A DNA stretch of 64,000 nt, taken from positions 2,452,001 to 2,516,000 of the forward strand of contig CM061243.1 in NCBI GenBank assembly GCA_030848705.1, written 5' to 3'. Positions 49,901 to 61,329 of the stretch are shown in pieces; the stretch's first letter is position 1, and the number at the start of each line of letters is the position of its first letter. The notes beneath the pieces are model-generated. The model saw nothing but the letters and a program-made list of their open reading frames with translations. It searched no databases and was not told the DNA's origin. The DNA is from Heracleum sosnowskyi. Its lineage: Eukaryota > Streptophyta > Magnoliopsida > Apiales > Apiaceae. A program made the translations under genes and the position numbers.

Positions 49901-51655
49901 CATTCTTCTTATATTATTTTTTTCGACAGATGTTTGCTGAACTTCAGATGCTAACACCAGTGGTTCCAACGCGGGAAGTTTATTTTGTGCGACATTGCAA
50001 GCAAGTAACCGCTGATAAATGGGCAATTGTCGATGTCTCTATTGACAAACTTGAGAAAAATATTGATGCAAGATGTTTTAAACGTCCATCTGGTTGCATT
50101 ATTGAAGATAAGTCAAATGGGCATAGTAAGGTAACGTTATACATGTACACATTTTTTTTGATGATCCGTGAATTGTCTACTTAATTATATGTGGATGAAA
50201 ATTTCAGGTGATCTGGGTAGAGCACATGGACTGCCAGAAAAGCTTAGTACCTAACTTGTATCGCACAATTGTTAATAGTGGCTTAGCATTCGGTGCAGGC
50301 CACTGGATGAAAACATTGCAGCTGCAATGCGAACGCCTTGTGTTCTTCATGGCAACAAATGTTCCCACAAAAGATTCATATGGTTAGCCTGAATTTAAAC
50401 TTAACTCTCAAACATTGGTTTTCCAATATTTTATTGGTCTGTAAAGTGTGAAATCATCATCTCCTGTAACTTAACTAGGTGTTGGCACATTGGCGGGAAG
50501 GAAAAGCATTTTAAAGTTGGCACAAAGAATGACAAGGAGTTTCTATCGAGCTATTGGAGCATCAAACTATCATACATGGAACAAGGCTACAAGTAAAACC
50601 GGAGAAGACATAAGGATAGCTTGGAGGAAGAATTTGAATGACCCTGGAGAACCTCTTGGAGTCGTGTTGTGTGCAGTTTTGTCAGTCTGGTTGCCAGTAT
50701 CTCATCAGAATCTGTTCGATTTTTTGAGAGATGAAACTCGAAGGAATGAGGTAAATTAACAACTTTTAGCTTCCGACCCCATTAAATATTTGCTAATTAG
50801 TAGTCATTAAGAAGAAAATTTACAAGATTTACATGCAATTCTATCCATACGCAATCTAGATACATTGAGCAAGTAATTATTAGACTAGAGAGCTAGTTAC
50901 AGTCTTACAGATACAACTAAATCTAGCTAATCATCCAAGAGATCAAACATAATATAAGTCCTGGGAACTTGAAAATTTTCTTCTTCATCAGTTTGTCACG
51001 TGGGTCCTACATTTTATTTCCATCGAATAATTTAATATTATCCTGAATGTCTTTTTCATATCAAACATGTCTCCAAAATCTCAACGATGCTCGTTTTTAT
51101 TTAGTGGGAGATTATTGCGAACGAAGGACCAGTGCAAAACATAGCAAACTTGGTGAAAGGGCAGGACCATGGAAATGCAGTTACTATTCAGGTGAGTTTT
51201 TAAAAAAAGAAATCCCGGAACTTAATTAACCTCTATATCCATCTCTTAGAATTTGATCTCTTCAAATAAATTAGGCCATGAAACAGAAAGAAAAAAGTGT
51301 ATGGATACTCCAAGACAGCTGCACGAATGCCTACGAGTCGACAGTAGTGTATGCACCAGTGGACATCAGTAGCATGCAATCTGCAATGACAGGCTGTGAT
51401 CCTAGCGACATAGCTATATTACCATCTGGTTTCTCAATTCTTCCGGATGGAGTCGAATCAAGGCCTTTGTTGATCTCGTCTAGGTCAGAAGACAGGAGCA
51501 CAGAGGGTGGATCATTGCTTACAATCGCGTTCCAAATCCTTACAAGTAACTCTCCAACAGAAAAACTCAGTGTGGAATCTTTCGAGTCCGTGAACACACT
51601 AGTATCATGTACATTGCAAAATATCAAGACAGCATTGAAGTGTGAAGACGGGTGA
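46905..51655 (+). CDS. GL2: HD-ZIP IV transcription factor, GLABRA2-like
   Basis: Eleven coding exons: 46905-47012, 47219-47487, 47682-47799, 48975-49169, 49251-49643, 49728-49829, 49930-50130, 50208-50382, 50479-50750, 51105-51191, 51275-51655. All introns are GT-AG and phases agree; the product is 766 residues, close to Arabidopsis GL2. Domains: N-terminal [13 protein letters not shown], an acidic stretch, homeodomain about 107-165 (KKYHRH...[14 protein letters not shown]), zipper-loop-zipper about 166-230 with the CTNC pair typical of this class, START from about 260 to 500 ([20 protein letters not shown]), and the C-terminal conserved half to [24 protein letters not shown] proteins are nuclear factors of the epidermis; GL2 controls trichome and root-hair fate. 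The GL2 branch is my reading of the N- and C-termini. Confidence 0.93.
47800..48974 (+). other. Third intron of the GLABRA2-like gene
   Basis: 1175 bases, the largest intron of this gene. It is AT-rich with a short internal duplication (TTTTTTACATGGAGTTGAGAAAAGTAAC near 48596 and 48697). No element with clear ends was seen. Confidence 0.5.
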
Positions 51656-52594
51656 TGGCTCCTATACAACTTTTATAGTTATATATGCAGCATAAGTTCT
51701 ATAGGATTATATACAGCATGCAGGTACTGTTTTCTAATTTACTACCGCTATGTTTGGCAACTCAATTCAAAATCTTGAATTGTGATTGAAAACTGGACAA
51801 AGTACATGACTTGAATTGAGGCGTCAAACGTAGCTAAAGTTGAATATGTTTGTGTCTTTTGTGGACTTATTCAAGAACTTCTAGTATAATGTATAACCTT
51901 TTCAGTTACCGTGCAATTCTCTCTATACAGTTAAACCTCGATGAATGTATACCTCTTCTGCATGTCGGTTAAAATTGGTTTCTATGCTGATACATTCTAT
52001 AAAAGGAACTAGATGAGATGATTTCTGTGAACTTTTGCTTATTCCCATGGACACACCTGATGACGAAAGAAGTAGACCGAAACACCACATACCAACATCA
52101 TAGATGTTTCAACTTACGTGACTACCATGTTCTTGAGACCAACTTGACTGAAACTATTACGTATAAATACAGAGGCTCCGAGTAATTTAGCAATGGTGTA
52201 CCCAACTGTTATGATTCAGCAATTTAGCGTGCAGTATATAGTACATTGCATTTCTGCATTTTCCTCCCAGCGTCTACTCTGCTGTTACTAGCATAAGCTG
52301 CAACTACAATAATCTTCTTTATCAAATTATTGGTAATACATCAAAATCGTAATACATGACTACATGTCCAATATTAACATTAATAGACTTACATGTGAGA
52401 ATCAACATGTTTGCCTGAGCAAAAAGTGTATATATAGATTAGCTTTTCATCATTCAGAATAAAACACTTAAAATTAAGACATTAAACTCGTTAATTATGT
52501 GTCTTAGTACAATTTTAACATCCTGTTTCAAAAACTGAGACATATTACACTCACAAACCTATGGAAGTACAATTGACAAACTGATAAAACTATC
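51656..52594. other. 3' UTR and intergenic sequence
   Basis: It starts with the 3' UTR of the GLABRA2-like gene. The rest is AT-rich with no coding potential or clear repeat termini. Confidence 0.4.
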
Positions 52595-52898
52595 TGTTGG
52601 AGGTCCATACCTGACCTATATTGGGCCGGACGGAAGACGTGAAAGCCCCTTGGAACCTGTGCAGCCTAATATTATCTTGGGTCGATTGAATTAAGTCTAA
52701 AGGTCCAAGAAGACCGATGTCATAGTCCATAACAAAGGCCTATGTGAAAGCCTACTACTAACGGCTCGAGCACTTGGTCAAATACGAACTGCCCACGTAT
52801 GAGAGGGGAAGCCCACGTCCCGAACGAGGGGATCGGGACAAACGGGTATAGTAAAAGAAGAAATCAGGTTTGAGAGATATTAAATTTATTCATACAAT

Positions 52899-53165
52899 CA
52901 CTAGTAGAAAACAGGCCTTTTGCGTCGGTTAAATCGACCTTATACGTCGGTTAAATGGCGACGTATAGAGAGGGGACGTATAAAGTCACAGTCTTTTACG
53001 TCGGTTAAAAAGGCGACGTAATAGGTAGAATATACGTCGGTTATTAAGCCGACGTAAAAGACCAAAATAACCGACGTATAAAAGTCTGAGTAACCGACGT
53101 ATAAAACAAAAAGGCGACGTATATTGTTATCTTTTTACGTCGGTTCTTCTAAACAACCGACGTAT
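52899..53165. repeat. Left subterminal repeat zone of the CACTA element
   Basis: About ten copies of ACGTCGGTT or its complement in alternating orientations, many paired as small palindromes (CGTCGGTTATTAAGCCGACG). These are the likely transposase binding sites. Confidence 0.85.
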
Positions 53166-53379
53166 ATTGTCCAAAAAATTTAAAAAAAAATATTTTGTTC
53201 CTCTGTAATCTAATCATACCTAGAAACCTGTGCAATAATCAAAAAAACATACATTAACAAAATTTTGTACAACCAAAAACTACAATAACCTTTGGGGAAA
53301 AAAAAACTACAATAACCAAAATGTTTACAAATTCCCGATTTAATGGGTCAACCATGTCATGTAATTAAGATTGTACAAG

Positions 53380-54760
53380 TTACACTAAGATTGAATGATA
53401 ATTCCTCCAGCAATACTCATATGCCGATCCTTCTCTTTCAGCATCTTTCCATCCTTCAAAGGCACGCACAAGAGCCATGTGATCACTGTAGTCCTTTGCA
53501 GAGTATCTGGCTTTTGCAGTCCCTGCTAGCTGGAGGGAGAAGATAATAACGTCAAAAAAAATTTATATTTTTTTCTTAAAGCACAGAGCTAGAACACTGG
53601 CAAGAACCACCAAGTGTATATCTTACTAGTTCCAGAACTGGGAGACTAAATTGCACGAGAGAAATATGTTAAAAAAACACAAATGTCGCAAAAAAATACA
53701 ATGATATATAGTGGAATTAATTATATGGAAAGAACCATGTTGAAGACCAACAATGTGAATAACATTGATGAAATACTAAAAACCAAGGATTTTTTATTTT
53801 TTTGATAATATATCTGGATTTGAATTTTTAATACAAAGTTATTCTTGCCCAGTCACATTCTTGCTCAGAACAAAAACATTGTCCAACAACAGTTCCAAAA
53901 TATACAGTTAAAAAAATATAGTCGGAACTCATACTACCTGGCACATGAAAATTGTATAAGCAAAAACAGTACTGGTTAAAGCAGTCTAGTTGCAGTAAGC
54001 AGCAGTAGCTTTAACAGTAAAACTTTCCAACATCTGGTAGTTATTTTGAGATACAAAGGGAGCAGGGGGGTGTAATTAGTAATATAAGGCTTCGGAAACT
54101 TAACAGCTTATAAACATCCTACTCTAAAACTTCCATGCACTAAATATATGAATACAAGCACAACATCATGGCTGCTATCATGCTCTATATAAATTCCATT
54201 CAAACTCTAAATTGTGGATCATATCATTCGCTTTAATGCTTGATCTAATTCTATATCTCCCACCATTCTGTTTCTGGATGTAATTCAAGCCCAAGCTAGG
54301 CTCTGCATTTTCGTATTAAAGATCACATCTGTTATCTAACAACACTTTAGCAATGAACATACTGAAGTGGTGCTCCTCACGGATTTGGCAAGACACATAA
54401 ACCATCAATGTAGCTTAACAAGGCAGAGAAATTGCAGTTTCACGGAGTAATAATATTACTTCAGTTTATATACTTACATCCTTTTTATCTTGTGGCAAAA
54501 GAAAAGGGTCCCTGACGCTAAGTCCAGCCACAATCGTCAGAATAGGATCAAAGCAGCGGAATATAGCTCCCATTATCAACATTTTCCCAAGCTTGGGATC
54601 CAATGGAAGCATTGCTAAAAACTCACCTGGAAGACAGCCAGAACAAAAGTAATCGGTGAATTAAACAATACAGATAAATGAGAAAACAGCTAACTGCAGC
54701 ACAATCAAGTCATCAAAGCAGCAGACAAACCAAGATGGGTAAGATTTTCGCCCTTTGCAC
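53380..54760 (-). pseudogene. Captured DExH-box RNA helicase exons inside the CACTA element
   Basis: Three minus-strand exon fragments with splice sites kept. 54760-54731 reads GAKGENLTHLG. 54626-54478 reads on in phase ([20 protein letters not shown], then [20 protein letters not shown]). 53529 to about 53386 ([20 protein letters not shown], then [20 protein letters not shown]) stays in phase and then stops. Together they match the C-terminal helicase-associated region of plant DExH proteins related to DHX36, such as DExH3/DExH5. The helicase core and the rest of the gene are absent, so this is a transduplicated fragment. The frame is open across all three exons, implying recent capture or some constraint. 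Confidence 0.82.
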
Positions 54761-55639
54761 CTACGTCAGAGTTGCAGAGAATACATACTTCAAGTTAGGA
54801 TACTCTGTGGAAGAATCGCTATACAATGACATTAGCATGTGAAAAGTTGGAGTACAATGTCAAAACACAATCTGAATATCTAATCCACTTACTATTAATC
54901 CCTATATTCAAAATTACACAATCAGAAAACATTTTCAAATTTAAATCTCACCGGAAGTTGGTGACTGTCAAGACTCCGACTATATAGTTCCTATACCAGT
55001 TAGTACCGTACATTAACCAAAACGTTCACACAATCAAAACAATCCCAAAGCAATTAAATTGGACAGGTTTCTCTGGTTGTTAACACCATTCCATTTTCCC
55101 CTGTTTTTACACTAAAAAAAATCCGAACTAAAATATACATCAACTTAATTCAACAATTCGAACAGGATTAGGAATTAATCTACCTCCACTGCCCCTATAC
55201 ATAACATACAATTCTTAACTCAATCACAATAAATTTCTAATACTATCATAGCCATGTTATCCTTAATTCCATAAACAACATTATTCACATAACGTTTTCC
55301 GACTAAAACCTCCTCGGGAAAAACAGTGAACTACCAAAACTCAAAGTACCATTATATTCATATCAACTTTGAACCCATAACGGACTGGTACTCAAAATTC
55401 ATTCAAGAATATGAATTAATCATCACAATTACCAATAATCAGCATACAACTACTAACCCTACAATTAATCTTTTAACCACTCGAATTATAACTAAACAGG
55501 CTAACATCATTAACCGAAACCCACAAACTATCCTACCCGAAAAATTCTCTGACCACCAAACAATTACTGAACAATTCATATAAACACATCCTTAATACAA
55601 CTTACACAACAACTGAACATATAATCCCGATTAGCATCA

Positions 55640-55900
55640 TATAATCACAGTACATCACATAACACGCAACAAAGCAATGAACCGAGGGTCACCGGCTCAT
55701 CGGAGTTCATCGCCGGTGACAGCCCAATCGCGCTCAACGCCCCAAAACTGGTGGTATGTGACGATTTGGCTACGAAAACATAACTCAACATCAAATTAAG
55801 CTAATTGTATCCATTAAACCAACAAAACCGCAAGAATCGAACCCCAACAAGAAAATCCCCAATTAAAACCCTAATTTTCGATACTCTCAAATCCCTACAA
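55640..55900 (-). other. Possible second captured gene fragment in the CACTA element
   Basis: On the minus strand the segment reads like a gene leader and first exon: an AAACCCTAA-type motif (ATTAGGGTTTTAATTGGGG), an ATG near 55786, then an open, GC-richer stretch (TSFGALSAIGLSPAMNSDEP). GC content is higher than in the surrounding AT-rich filler. I do not recognise the protein. Confidence 0.35.
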
Positions 55901-56159
55901 AAATAATACGATTCTGCAGGGGATTAAGAGATGTTCAATTTGGTTATCAAAAGGAGGAATTAACACAATCCAATTTGAAGGAAAAACGAAGAGAAAGAGA
56001 GAATTTAGAGGGAGAGAAGAACAGAGTCGAGAGAGAGAGACTGAGACTGAGAGCGGGTTGAATTTGGGGATAGTGGAGTGCATTGGGGAAATAAAAGAGT
56101 GAAGTACGTTTGGGTTCAAATATTTTACACGTCTGTTGATAAAAAGAGATAATTTTATA

Positions 56160-56482
56160 AAAAATCTATATACGTCGCCTTTTTGCTCAACCGACGTATA
56201 TAATAGAATTATATACATCGCTTTTTCCTCAACCGACGTATATAGTAGCATTATATACGTCGCCTTTTCCTCAACCGACGTATAATGTTATTATATACGT
56301 CGTCTTTTACTCAACCGACGTATATAGTAGAATTATATACGTCGCCTTTTCCTCAACCGACGTATAAAACACTTATATACGTCGCCTTTAGGCGGAACCG
56401 ACGTATATAAGTATTTTATACGTCGCCTTTGGATAGAACCGACGTATAATAGGCGACGTAAAAGATCATTTTTGTACTAGTG
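56160..56482. repeat. Right subterminal repeat zone of the CACTA element
   Basis: About seven tandem units of 35-45 bases, each with TATACGTCGCC, a short spacer and ACCGACGTATA, so that every unit is itself an inverted repeat. Confidence 0.88.
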
Positions 56483-56583
56483 AATCACAATATTATTACG
56501 TTCCATTTATTCACAAACCAGTTTAACTGATTCTCACACCGAAGGTGAATCGGGGGCTCCACCCTCACATTCTTCTTCTTGCA

Positions 56584-57087
56584 GGTCCGACCGAACGACT
56601 CCCGGCAGAAAACTGGTTCCAACACTATCCAAATACTGAAATACAGAGTCTGAATGAAACTTCAACTCTTCGAATCTACTTTGGATCAAAGGTAGCTCTC
56701 CACCACATCATCTATCAAAAATTTATTCCAAAATAAGACATGAGCCAAATGTCTAGTTCGGATATTAAATTATTAGTAAAGCACAAGAAGTATTTCCAAC
56801 CATTTTATTATCCGACCAGCCACTCTTTGAACACGAGTTCAGATCTCAGACAGGGTTCGTAAAGTCGGGTACTACATATTTATGTTAGGGTTTATCTTGG
56901 GTTTGAACACGAGTTCAACTATCTTCCTCTCTTTCTAGCAATGAAATTATTGGTGTGTATATGCTTTTGCACGGGCCGTTACGCTAGTTATTATTTAATT
57001 GTTAACATAATAATGAAACGAAATACAGGGCCTCGGAAGCCTCGTTACTTTTCTTTAAAAAAATGTTTTTGAAATTCATTAATGTTT
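56584..57087. other. Intergenic sequence
   Basis: No gene supported. The first 150 bases (GGTCCGACCGAACGACTCCC onward) follow the LTR-like repeat directly and could be internal sequence of its parent element. A short direct repeat (TTGAACACGAGTTCA) occurs at about 56826 and 56903. Confidence 0.35.
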
Positions 57088-57932
57088 AAAAAAGACAGGA
57101 AAAAAAAAAAAATTAAAACCCTAATGAGAGTCGTCTGAGCCGCCTCCCCCCTCCCCCCATTCGCCTCTCTCCTCTCTCTTCCCTCCGCCTCTCTCCTCCT
57201 TATTCCTCCCTCATTTTCTTCCGATCTTGTTTTTCCAGATTCAATAAAATCGATTAGCTTTGCTTTTGTCTCGCTTTATGCGTGTTTTGTTTTTTGTCTC
57301 GCTTTATGTGTGTTTTGTTTTCGTCTCGCTTTATGTGTGTTTTCTCGCTTTATGCGAGTTTGTGTGTTATCAATGAGAATGATTTGGATGGGGTTTTGGG
57401 AGATCTGGATTACCACATTAGTTATACTTTCGGCATGTCTATAGCTGGATTCTGGCACGTAGATAGCTGGGGTATGCTTGGAACTTTCAGCATGTCTATA
57501 GCTGGATCCCGGCATGTAGATAGCCGGGGTATGCTTGGAATGGTTGTGACCGCATGTGCTCACCTTTCACAAATTATAGTTGTTCATTATTCGAGGACTA
57601 TTGTTCCTCATTGCTTAGTTTTTGTAACTGAGTCGCCTGAACACCGCAACAGCCATGGAACTATTGTGAAGGTCAATTGTGAAGCTACCATTTTCGGGAC
57701 CGATGTTGGCTGGATTACTCGAGAAGCCTTTGTATTCATTTTCAATTTCAAGAATCCATGGATTCAGTGTGTTAAGCAGTCTGGAAACAATGCGACTATT
57801 TGTTTAGCTCGCTTTATTGTTTATCAACCTGATTGCATTGTCAGTTGGGGATTTGTCCCGGCTAGACTTGTTTTAATTTAATGATATGAATTTGCATTTT
57901 GTAAAAAAAAAAAAAAAAAGACAGGAAAAAAA
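57088..57932 (+). mobile_element. Retroposed transcript (LINE-mobilised retrogene) with poly(A) and target duplication
   Basis: Direct repeats AAAAAAGACAGGAAAAAAA at about 57088-57106 and 57914-57932 flank an insert that ends in a run of about 17 A. The 5' part looks like a plant mRNA leader (AAAACCCTAATGAGAG, then a long CT-rich tract). No intron is visible. These are the marks of target-primed retroposition of a cellular mRNA. Confidence 0.75.
57306..57881 (+). pseudogene. Open reading frame of the retroposed transcript, unidentified
   Basis: 191 codons from the first ATG in the longest frame (57306). An ATG 28 bases upstream lies in another frame that closes within about 30 codons. The first part is low-complexity (copies of CTCGCTTTATGTGTGTTTTG). 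A 57-base unit encoding SMSIAG..HVDS.GMLG is duplicated. The last 75 residues (HGTIVKVNCEATIFGTDVGW, then PWIQCVKQSGNNATICLARF) look more protein-like, but I do not recognise them. Whether it is translated is unknown. Confidence 0.35.
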
Positions 57933-58569
57933 GAAGAGAGAAATGTCAAATTTGGACTTTTAGGTATGATGAATCATAGGCTTACTGGGCCAATCAACCG
58001 GATGGCGTCGAAATGGGTCAATAGGAAGAAAGGGGAAACCCGCATTGTAAAAATGAGTAAGTTAGACAAAAATAAAAGCAATCTAGACCAAAAAAAAGCC
58101 TAATCGGTATTTTTTGTATTAAATTCGAAACTGAAGCAATCTATACGGCCTACAATTTTCAGCCCATCTTAAAATTAGATTTGTTGCAGGGCCTTGTTTA
58201 ACAAGACTGAATTTCAAACGGCACTTACTTGCGAAATCACATAAGGACCAATGTCCAAACTAATTTTGGGCCAGTCCTTTTTCACTGGATGCAGTGTGAT
58301 AACTGATACATAATGTCAGTAAATAATGTGTAGGTTTGGGCCGAAATAATTGCATATATTAAATTGTAAAATGAATATATAATAAACAATTAAAAGTAGG
58401 AGCACCGAGCCACTTATTAGTAGGATGATAAAAGTAAAACATAAACTCAAAAAGAATCCACTAATTAATCGAATCTTAGTTAGGTCGGCCATCAAAATTA
58501 AAACCTCATAATCATTCATCCATCAACTACTATACTCATTTGTCAAATAAGTGTAACAACTTAAAATAA
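57933..58569. other. Intergenic sequence
   Basis: AT-rich. Nothing supported beyond short chance open frames. Confidence 0.35.
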
Positions 58570-59925
58570 TATATGAATATTTTTAATGGCACCCTTGTCC
58601 TATCAACTTTTGAATTTGGTATCATTAAACATTTTTGGCTATGATAATACCGTACTTTTTGTTTAATCCATCTAATACCTTTTTATCAAACTAACGTTAG
58701 TCGAATGTTATAAAATTGTAAATTATTCTTAATAATACTCTTGTATAATTAGTTTTTCCATATCATATCATTTCATGTTTTTGACTTCTACATTGGTACC
58801 TTTTTTTCTCACTAAATTCAAACTTTTCTCAAAATTTTCAAAATTTATCTTTACATTTTTCCCTGTAATAAGTCATTGATTCTTTTAATATTACTGATAA
58901 GTTTCTCAGTCATTTATTAGTCTCGTATCTAGACCCGACAATTTATGACACGACAAGAAAACATGACACAAAACGACACGAAAAATTTAGTGTTTGTATT
59001 TGCATTTTCAGTACACGACCGAGATTTAGTGTCGGTTTTGTGTTTACCCTATGGGTACACGACACGACACGAAGTACACGAAATAAAAAAAAAATATATT
59101 TATATTTATATTAGATATTTTAATATTTACATTAGATAAATTAATATTTATTACATGTTTATACATAATTTTAAAATTTTATCTGTAAATATGATGTAAA
59201 CACATATTTTTAATGCATATTTGTAAAAATTTAATTGAAAATTTTAATATTTAATTATTTTTTATTTAAATATTTTTATTTTTATTTAAAATTACACGAA
59301 ACACGACACGAAAAGTACACGACACGAAAGGTACACGAAACGAAATGTACACGAACCTAAACGGGTCGGTTTTGTGTTTAGCATTCATGTACACGAAACA
59401 CGAAAGTACACGACACGAAAATACACGACACGAACGAATTGGCAGGTCTACTCGTATCCAATTGTATAATCATAACAAATTCTAAATAATAGTTCAAAAC
59501 ATTAAATTAATATATAATACATATAATCTACCCGAAATATATGAATATATAAAAATATGTGTGCGCGGACCTGTCAGACGCATTAGAAATATTTACTTTG
59601 GCATGTGAAATTTCACATGGAATGTTATTATAGGGAAAATGTATATTTAAATTGTGAAAAATTCAAGAAAAATTTGTCTTTAGTGAGAAAAATAGGTTAC
59701 CATTTAGAAGTCAAAAATATTGAATGCTACTAAATATAAAAATCAATTGTACAAGGTAACATTAGGAATAATTCACAATTTTATAACGTCGACTAACGTT
59801 TACTTTAAAGAATGACATTAGATGGATAAAGGCAAAAATACGGTGGTGCCACTTGAAAGTCAAAAATATTAAATGGTACTAAATGAAAAAGACAATTGTA
59901 CAAGAATAACATTAGAAATATCCCA
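58570..59925. mobile_element. Long inverted-repeat (foldback) element, split by a hAT MITE
   Basis: The left arm (about 58570-58885) and right arm (about 59625-59925) are inverted copies of each other. Paired phrases include ACGTTAGTCGAATGTTATAA / ACGTTAGTCGACGTTATAAA and CTTTTTTTCTCACTAAATTC / CTATTTTTCTCACTAAAGAC. Arms are roughly 300 bases and moderately diverged. The right arm also contains a partial direct duplication (CAATTGTACAAGG.TAACATTAG). Long arms without coding suggest a foldback or Mutator-like derivative. Outer limits and target duplication are not fixed. Confidence 0.6.
58930..59450. mobile_element. hAT-like MITE
   Basis: 521 bp flanked by the perfect 8-bp duplication CTCGTATC (58922-58929 and 59451-59458). 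The ends TAGACCCGACAATTTATGAC and, reverse-complemented, TAGACCTGCCAATTCGTTCG are inverted repeats. Subterminal parts are packed with ACACGACACGAA motifs on both sides. Non-coding. Confidence 0.9.
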
Positions 59926-59936
59926 ATAATATAATA

Positions 59937-60128
59937 CTCCCCGACTCCCTCTGATTAATAATGTAAGTCGTTTGATTTTATAGCACGTAACTTTAGATGC
60001 TTTGACTACATAGTAAAAATTAATTTTTTTCAAATAAAAATTAAAAATAATAATTTTGCCTATATAATCAAAGCACTTAAAATTACGTACAAAAAAGTCA
60101 AACACTTTATATTATGAACTAGAGGAGG
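59937..60128. mobile_element. Stowaway-like MITE
   Basis: 192 bp between TA dinucleotides. The left end CTCCCCGACTCCCTCTGATT reads on into TAATGTAAGTCGTTTGA; the right end, reverse-complemented, begins CCTCCTCTAGTTCATAATAT and reads on into AAAGTGTTTGACT. Inner arms also pair. Confidence 0.7.
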
Positions 60129-60405
60129 TACATTTTTAGGTGTTCAAGAATATCTCTTCGTGTAATCCCTGCAATGGAAATATGATTTTCACAATTTAAC
60201 CGAAAAAAGAATTTCATAAAGGTCATCTTGTTTCGACAATAAGAAAACTATCTCGTTCGAGAATAAGAGATCGTGTGTCAAAATATTTTGTTCGATATAT
60301 TAATTTTTTTATAATTTTACATTTTTAATTGTTTAGAGTAATTTTACATATTGCCCAACTTCTCTTTAAAGAAAGCATATCTTGTAAAAATCCTGAGTTC
60401 CATAC

Positions 60406-60716
60406 CAGCATCTCCAATGGGACAATCACTTAATCAAAAAATCCTACGTGACATAATTTATACATAATTTGTATAAAATATGAAGCTCCAATCATGCAAA
60501 ATTCTTAGGTAAATTATAGCCAATTTGCTAAATTATATTTAACATTAGATAAATTTGTCGAACCTATCAAGAGCTGTAACAAAAACTGTACATATAAATT
60601 TAATATTTATAGTCAATACCATTGGAGCACATTACATTATAGATTCGACAAATTTTAGCTAATTAGTATTTTTATAATATTTTAGCCAACCCATTGGAGA
60701 TGCTCTAACAAAAACA
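60406..60716. mobile_element. MITE with GAGCATCTCCAAT-type termini
   Basis: The left end CAGCATCTCCAATGGG and the right end, reverse-complemented GAGCATCTCCAATGGG, bracket about 310 AT-rich bases. An inner CCATTGGAGCACATTA repeats the motif. Superfamily not assigned; no target duplication was settled. Confidence 0.6.
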
Positions 60717-61329
60717 TTTCGAAACTTATCCTTTCATACCTATTTTTTGTCTATTGTTAACGACAATGTATAATGCACAGGCTCGGGACATTAGGCTCGG
60801 TTTCAGGCTAGGAAGTAGCCTTTGGCTGTGAATCCTCCATAGCTTTCCGAACCTCTCTGCTCATGCAAAGCTTACCTACAACCCCACTCTTTCTGGCTTT
60901 TATTTCGATGCCCACCAAAGAAAATTCTCATGCGATTTCTACACGCATTTACAGATACTAATGTACTTAACTGTCGGTTTGGTTCAACTATTCAAGTTAA
61001 CTTCAGTTCTTTTTGTTCATTTTTTTCTTGTTGGGTCATCATATTTGTTAGCTACTGTTAGTATTTATAGTTGTTGAGATTATGGTAGTGCATTATGTTC
61101 TCTAAGTAGAGTTTAGTAGCTTAAGTAAGCTCTTTTTTCAGTTCGAGTTTAAGAAAGTTCTTGGTTTTGCAAGAAATTTCGGTTTGTATTGTTAATGTTC
61201 AAGTTCTTGAATGTTGCATTAAGGTTTTGGTAAAGGAAAGTTGGTCTGGCCTTGCTTTGAGCTTCTAGTTCATTAAAGGTTGTGTCTTGTTGGTTTAATT
61301 TTAGTGATTCTTGTTGAATTTATTGAAAT
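60717..61329 (+). promoter_or_regulatory. Upstream region and leader of the LEA/NHL-type gene
   Basis: No other gene. The T-rich stretch from about 61000 to 61329, with many TTCTTG and AGTTC phrases, is probably promoter and 5' UTR. A transcript start could not be fixed. Confidence 0.4.

Larger units (their letters stand above)
52899..56482. mobile_element. CACTA (En/Spm-type) transposon, non-autonomous, with captured gene exons
   Basis: 3584 bp. The ends CACTAGTAGAAAACAGG and, reverse-complemented, CACTAGTACAAAAATGATC are flanked by the 3-bp duplication AAT (52896-52898, 56483-56485). Subterminal zones are dense in TACGTCGGTT / CGACGTATA repeats: about 250 bases on the left, about 320 on the right. 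No transposase frame is present. The interior contains helicase exons on the minus strand. Confidence 0.92.
52595..56583 (+). repeat. LTR-like repeat, copy 2 (split by a CACTA transposon)
   Basis: Outer parts 52595-52898 and 56486-56583 match the order of blocks of copy 1 (19866-20230, opposite orientation): TGTTGGAGGTCCATACC, TATTGGGCC, GACCGATGTC, AGCCCACG...GGGGATCGGG, CAGTTTAACTGATTCTCACACC, GGTGAATCGGGGG. The repeat itself is about 400 bp. I saw no flanking duplication, so it may be one LTR of a larger lost element. Confidence 0.55.

Noticed and set aside
51047..51229. 60-codon frame starting at 51047 as a separate small gene
   Set aside because: It overlaps exon 10 of the GLABRA2-like gene, whose splice phases and homology require another frame.
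55326..55583. 85-codon frame inside the CACTA element
   Set aside because: Composition is Asn/Thr/Ile-rich, as expected from AT-rich filler. It is on the strand opposite to the captured exons and has no recognisable motif.
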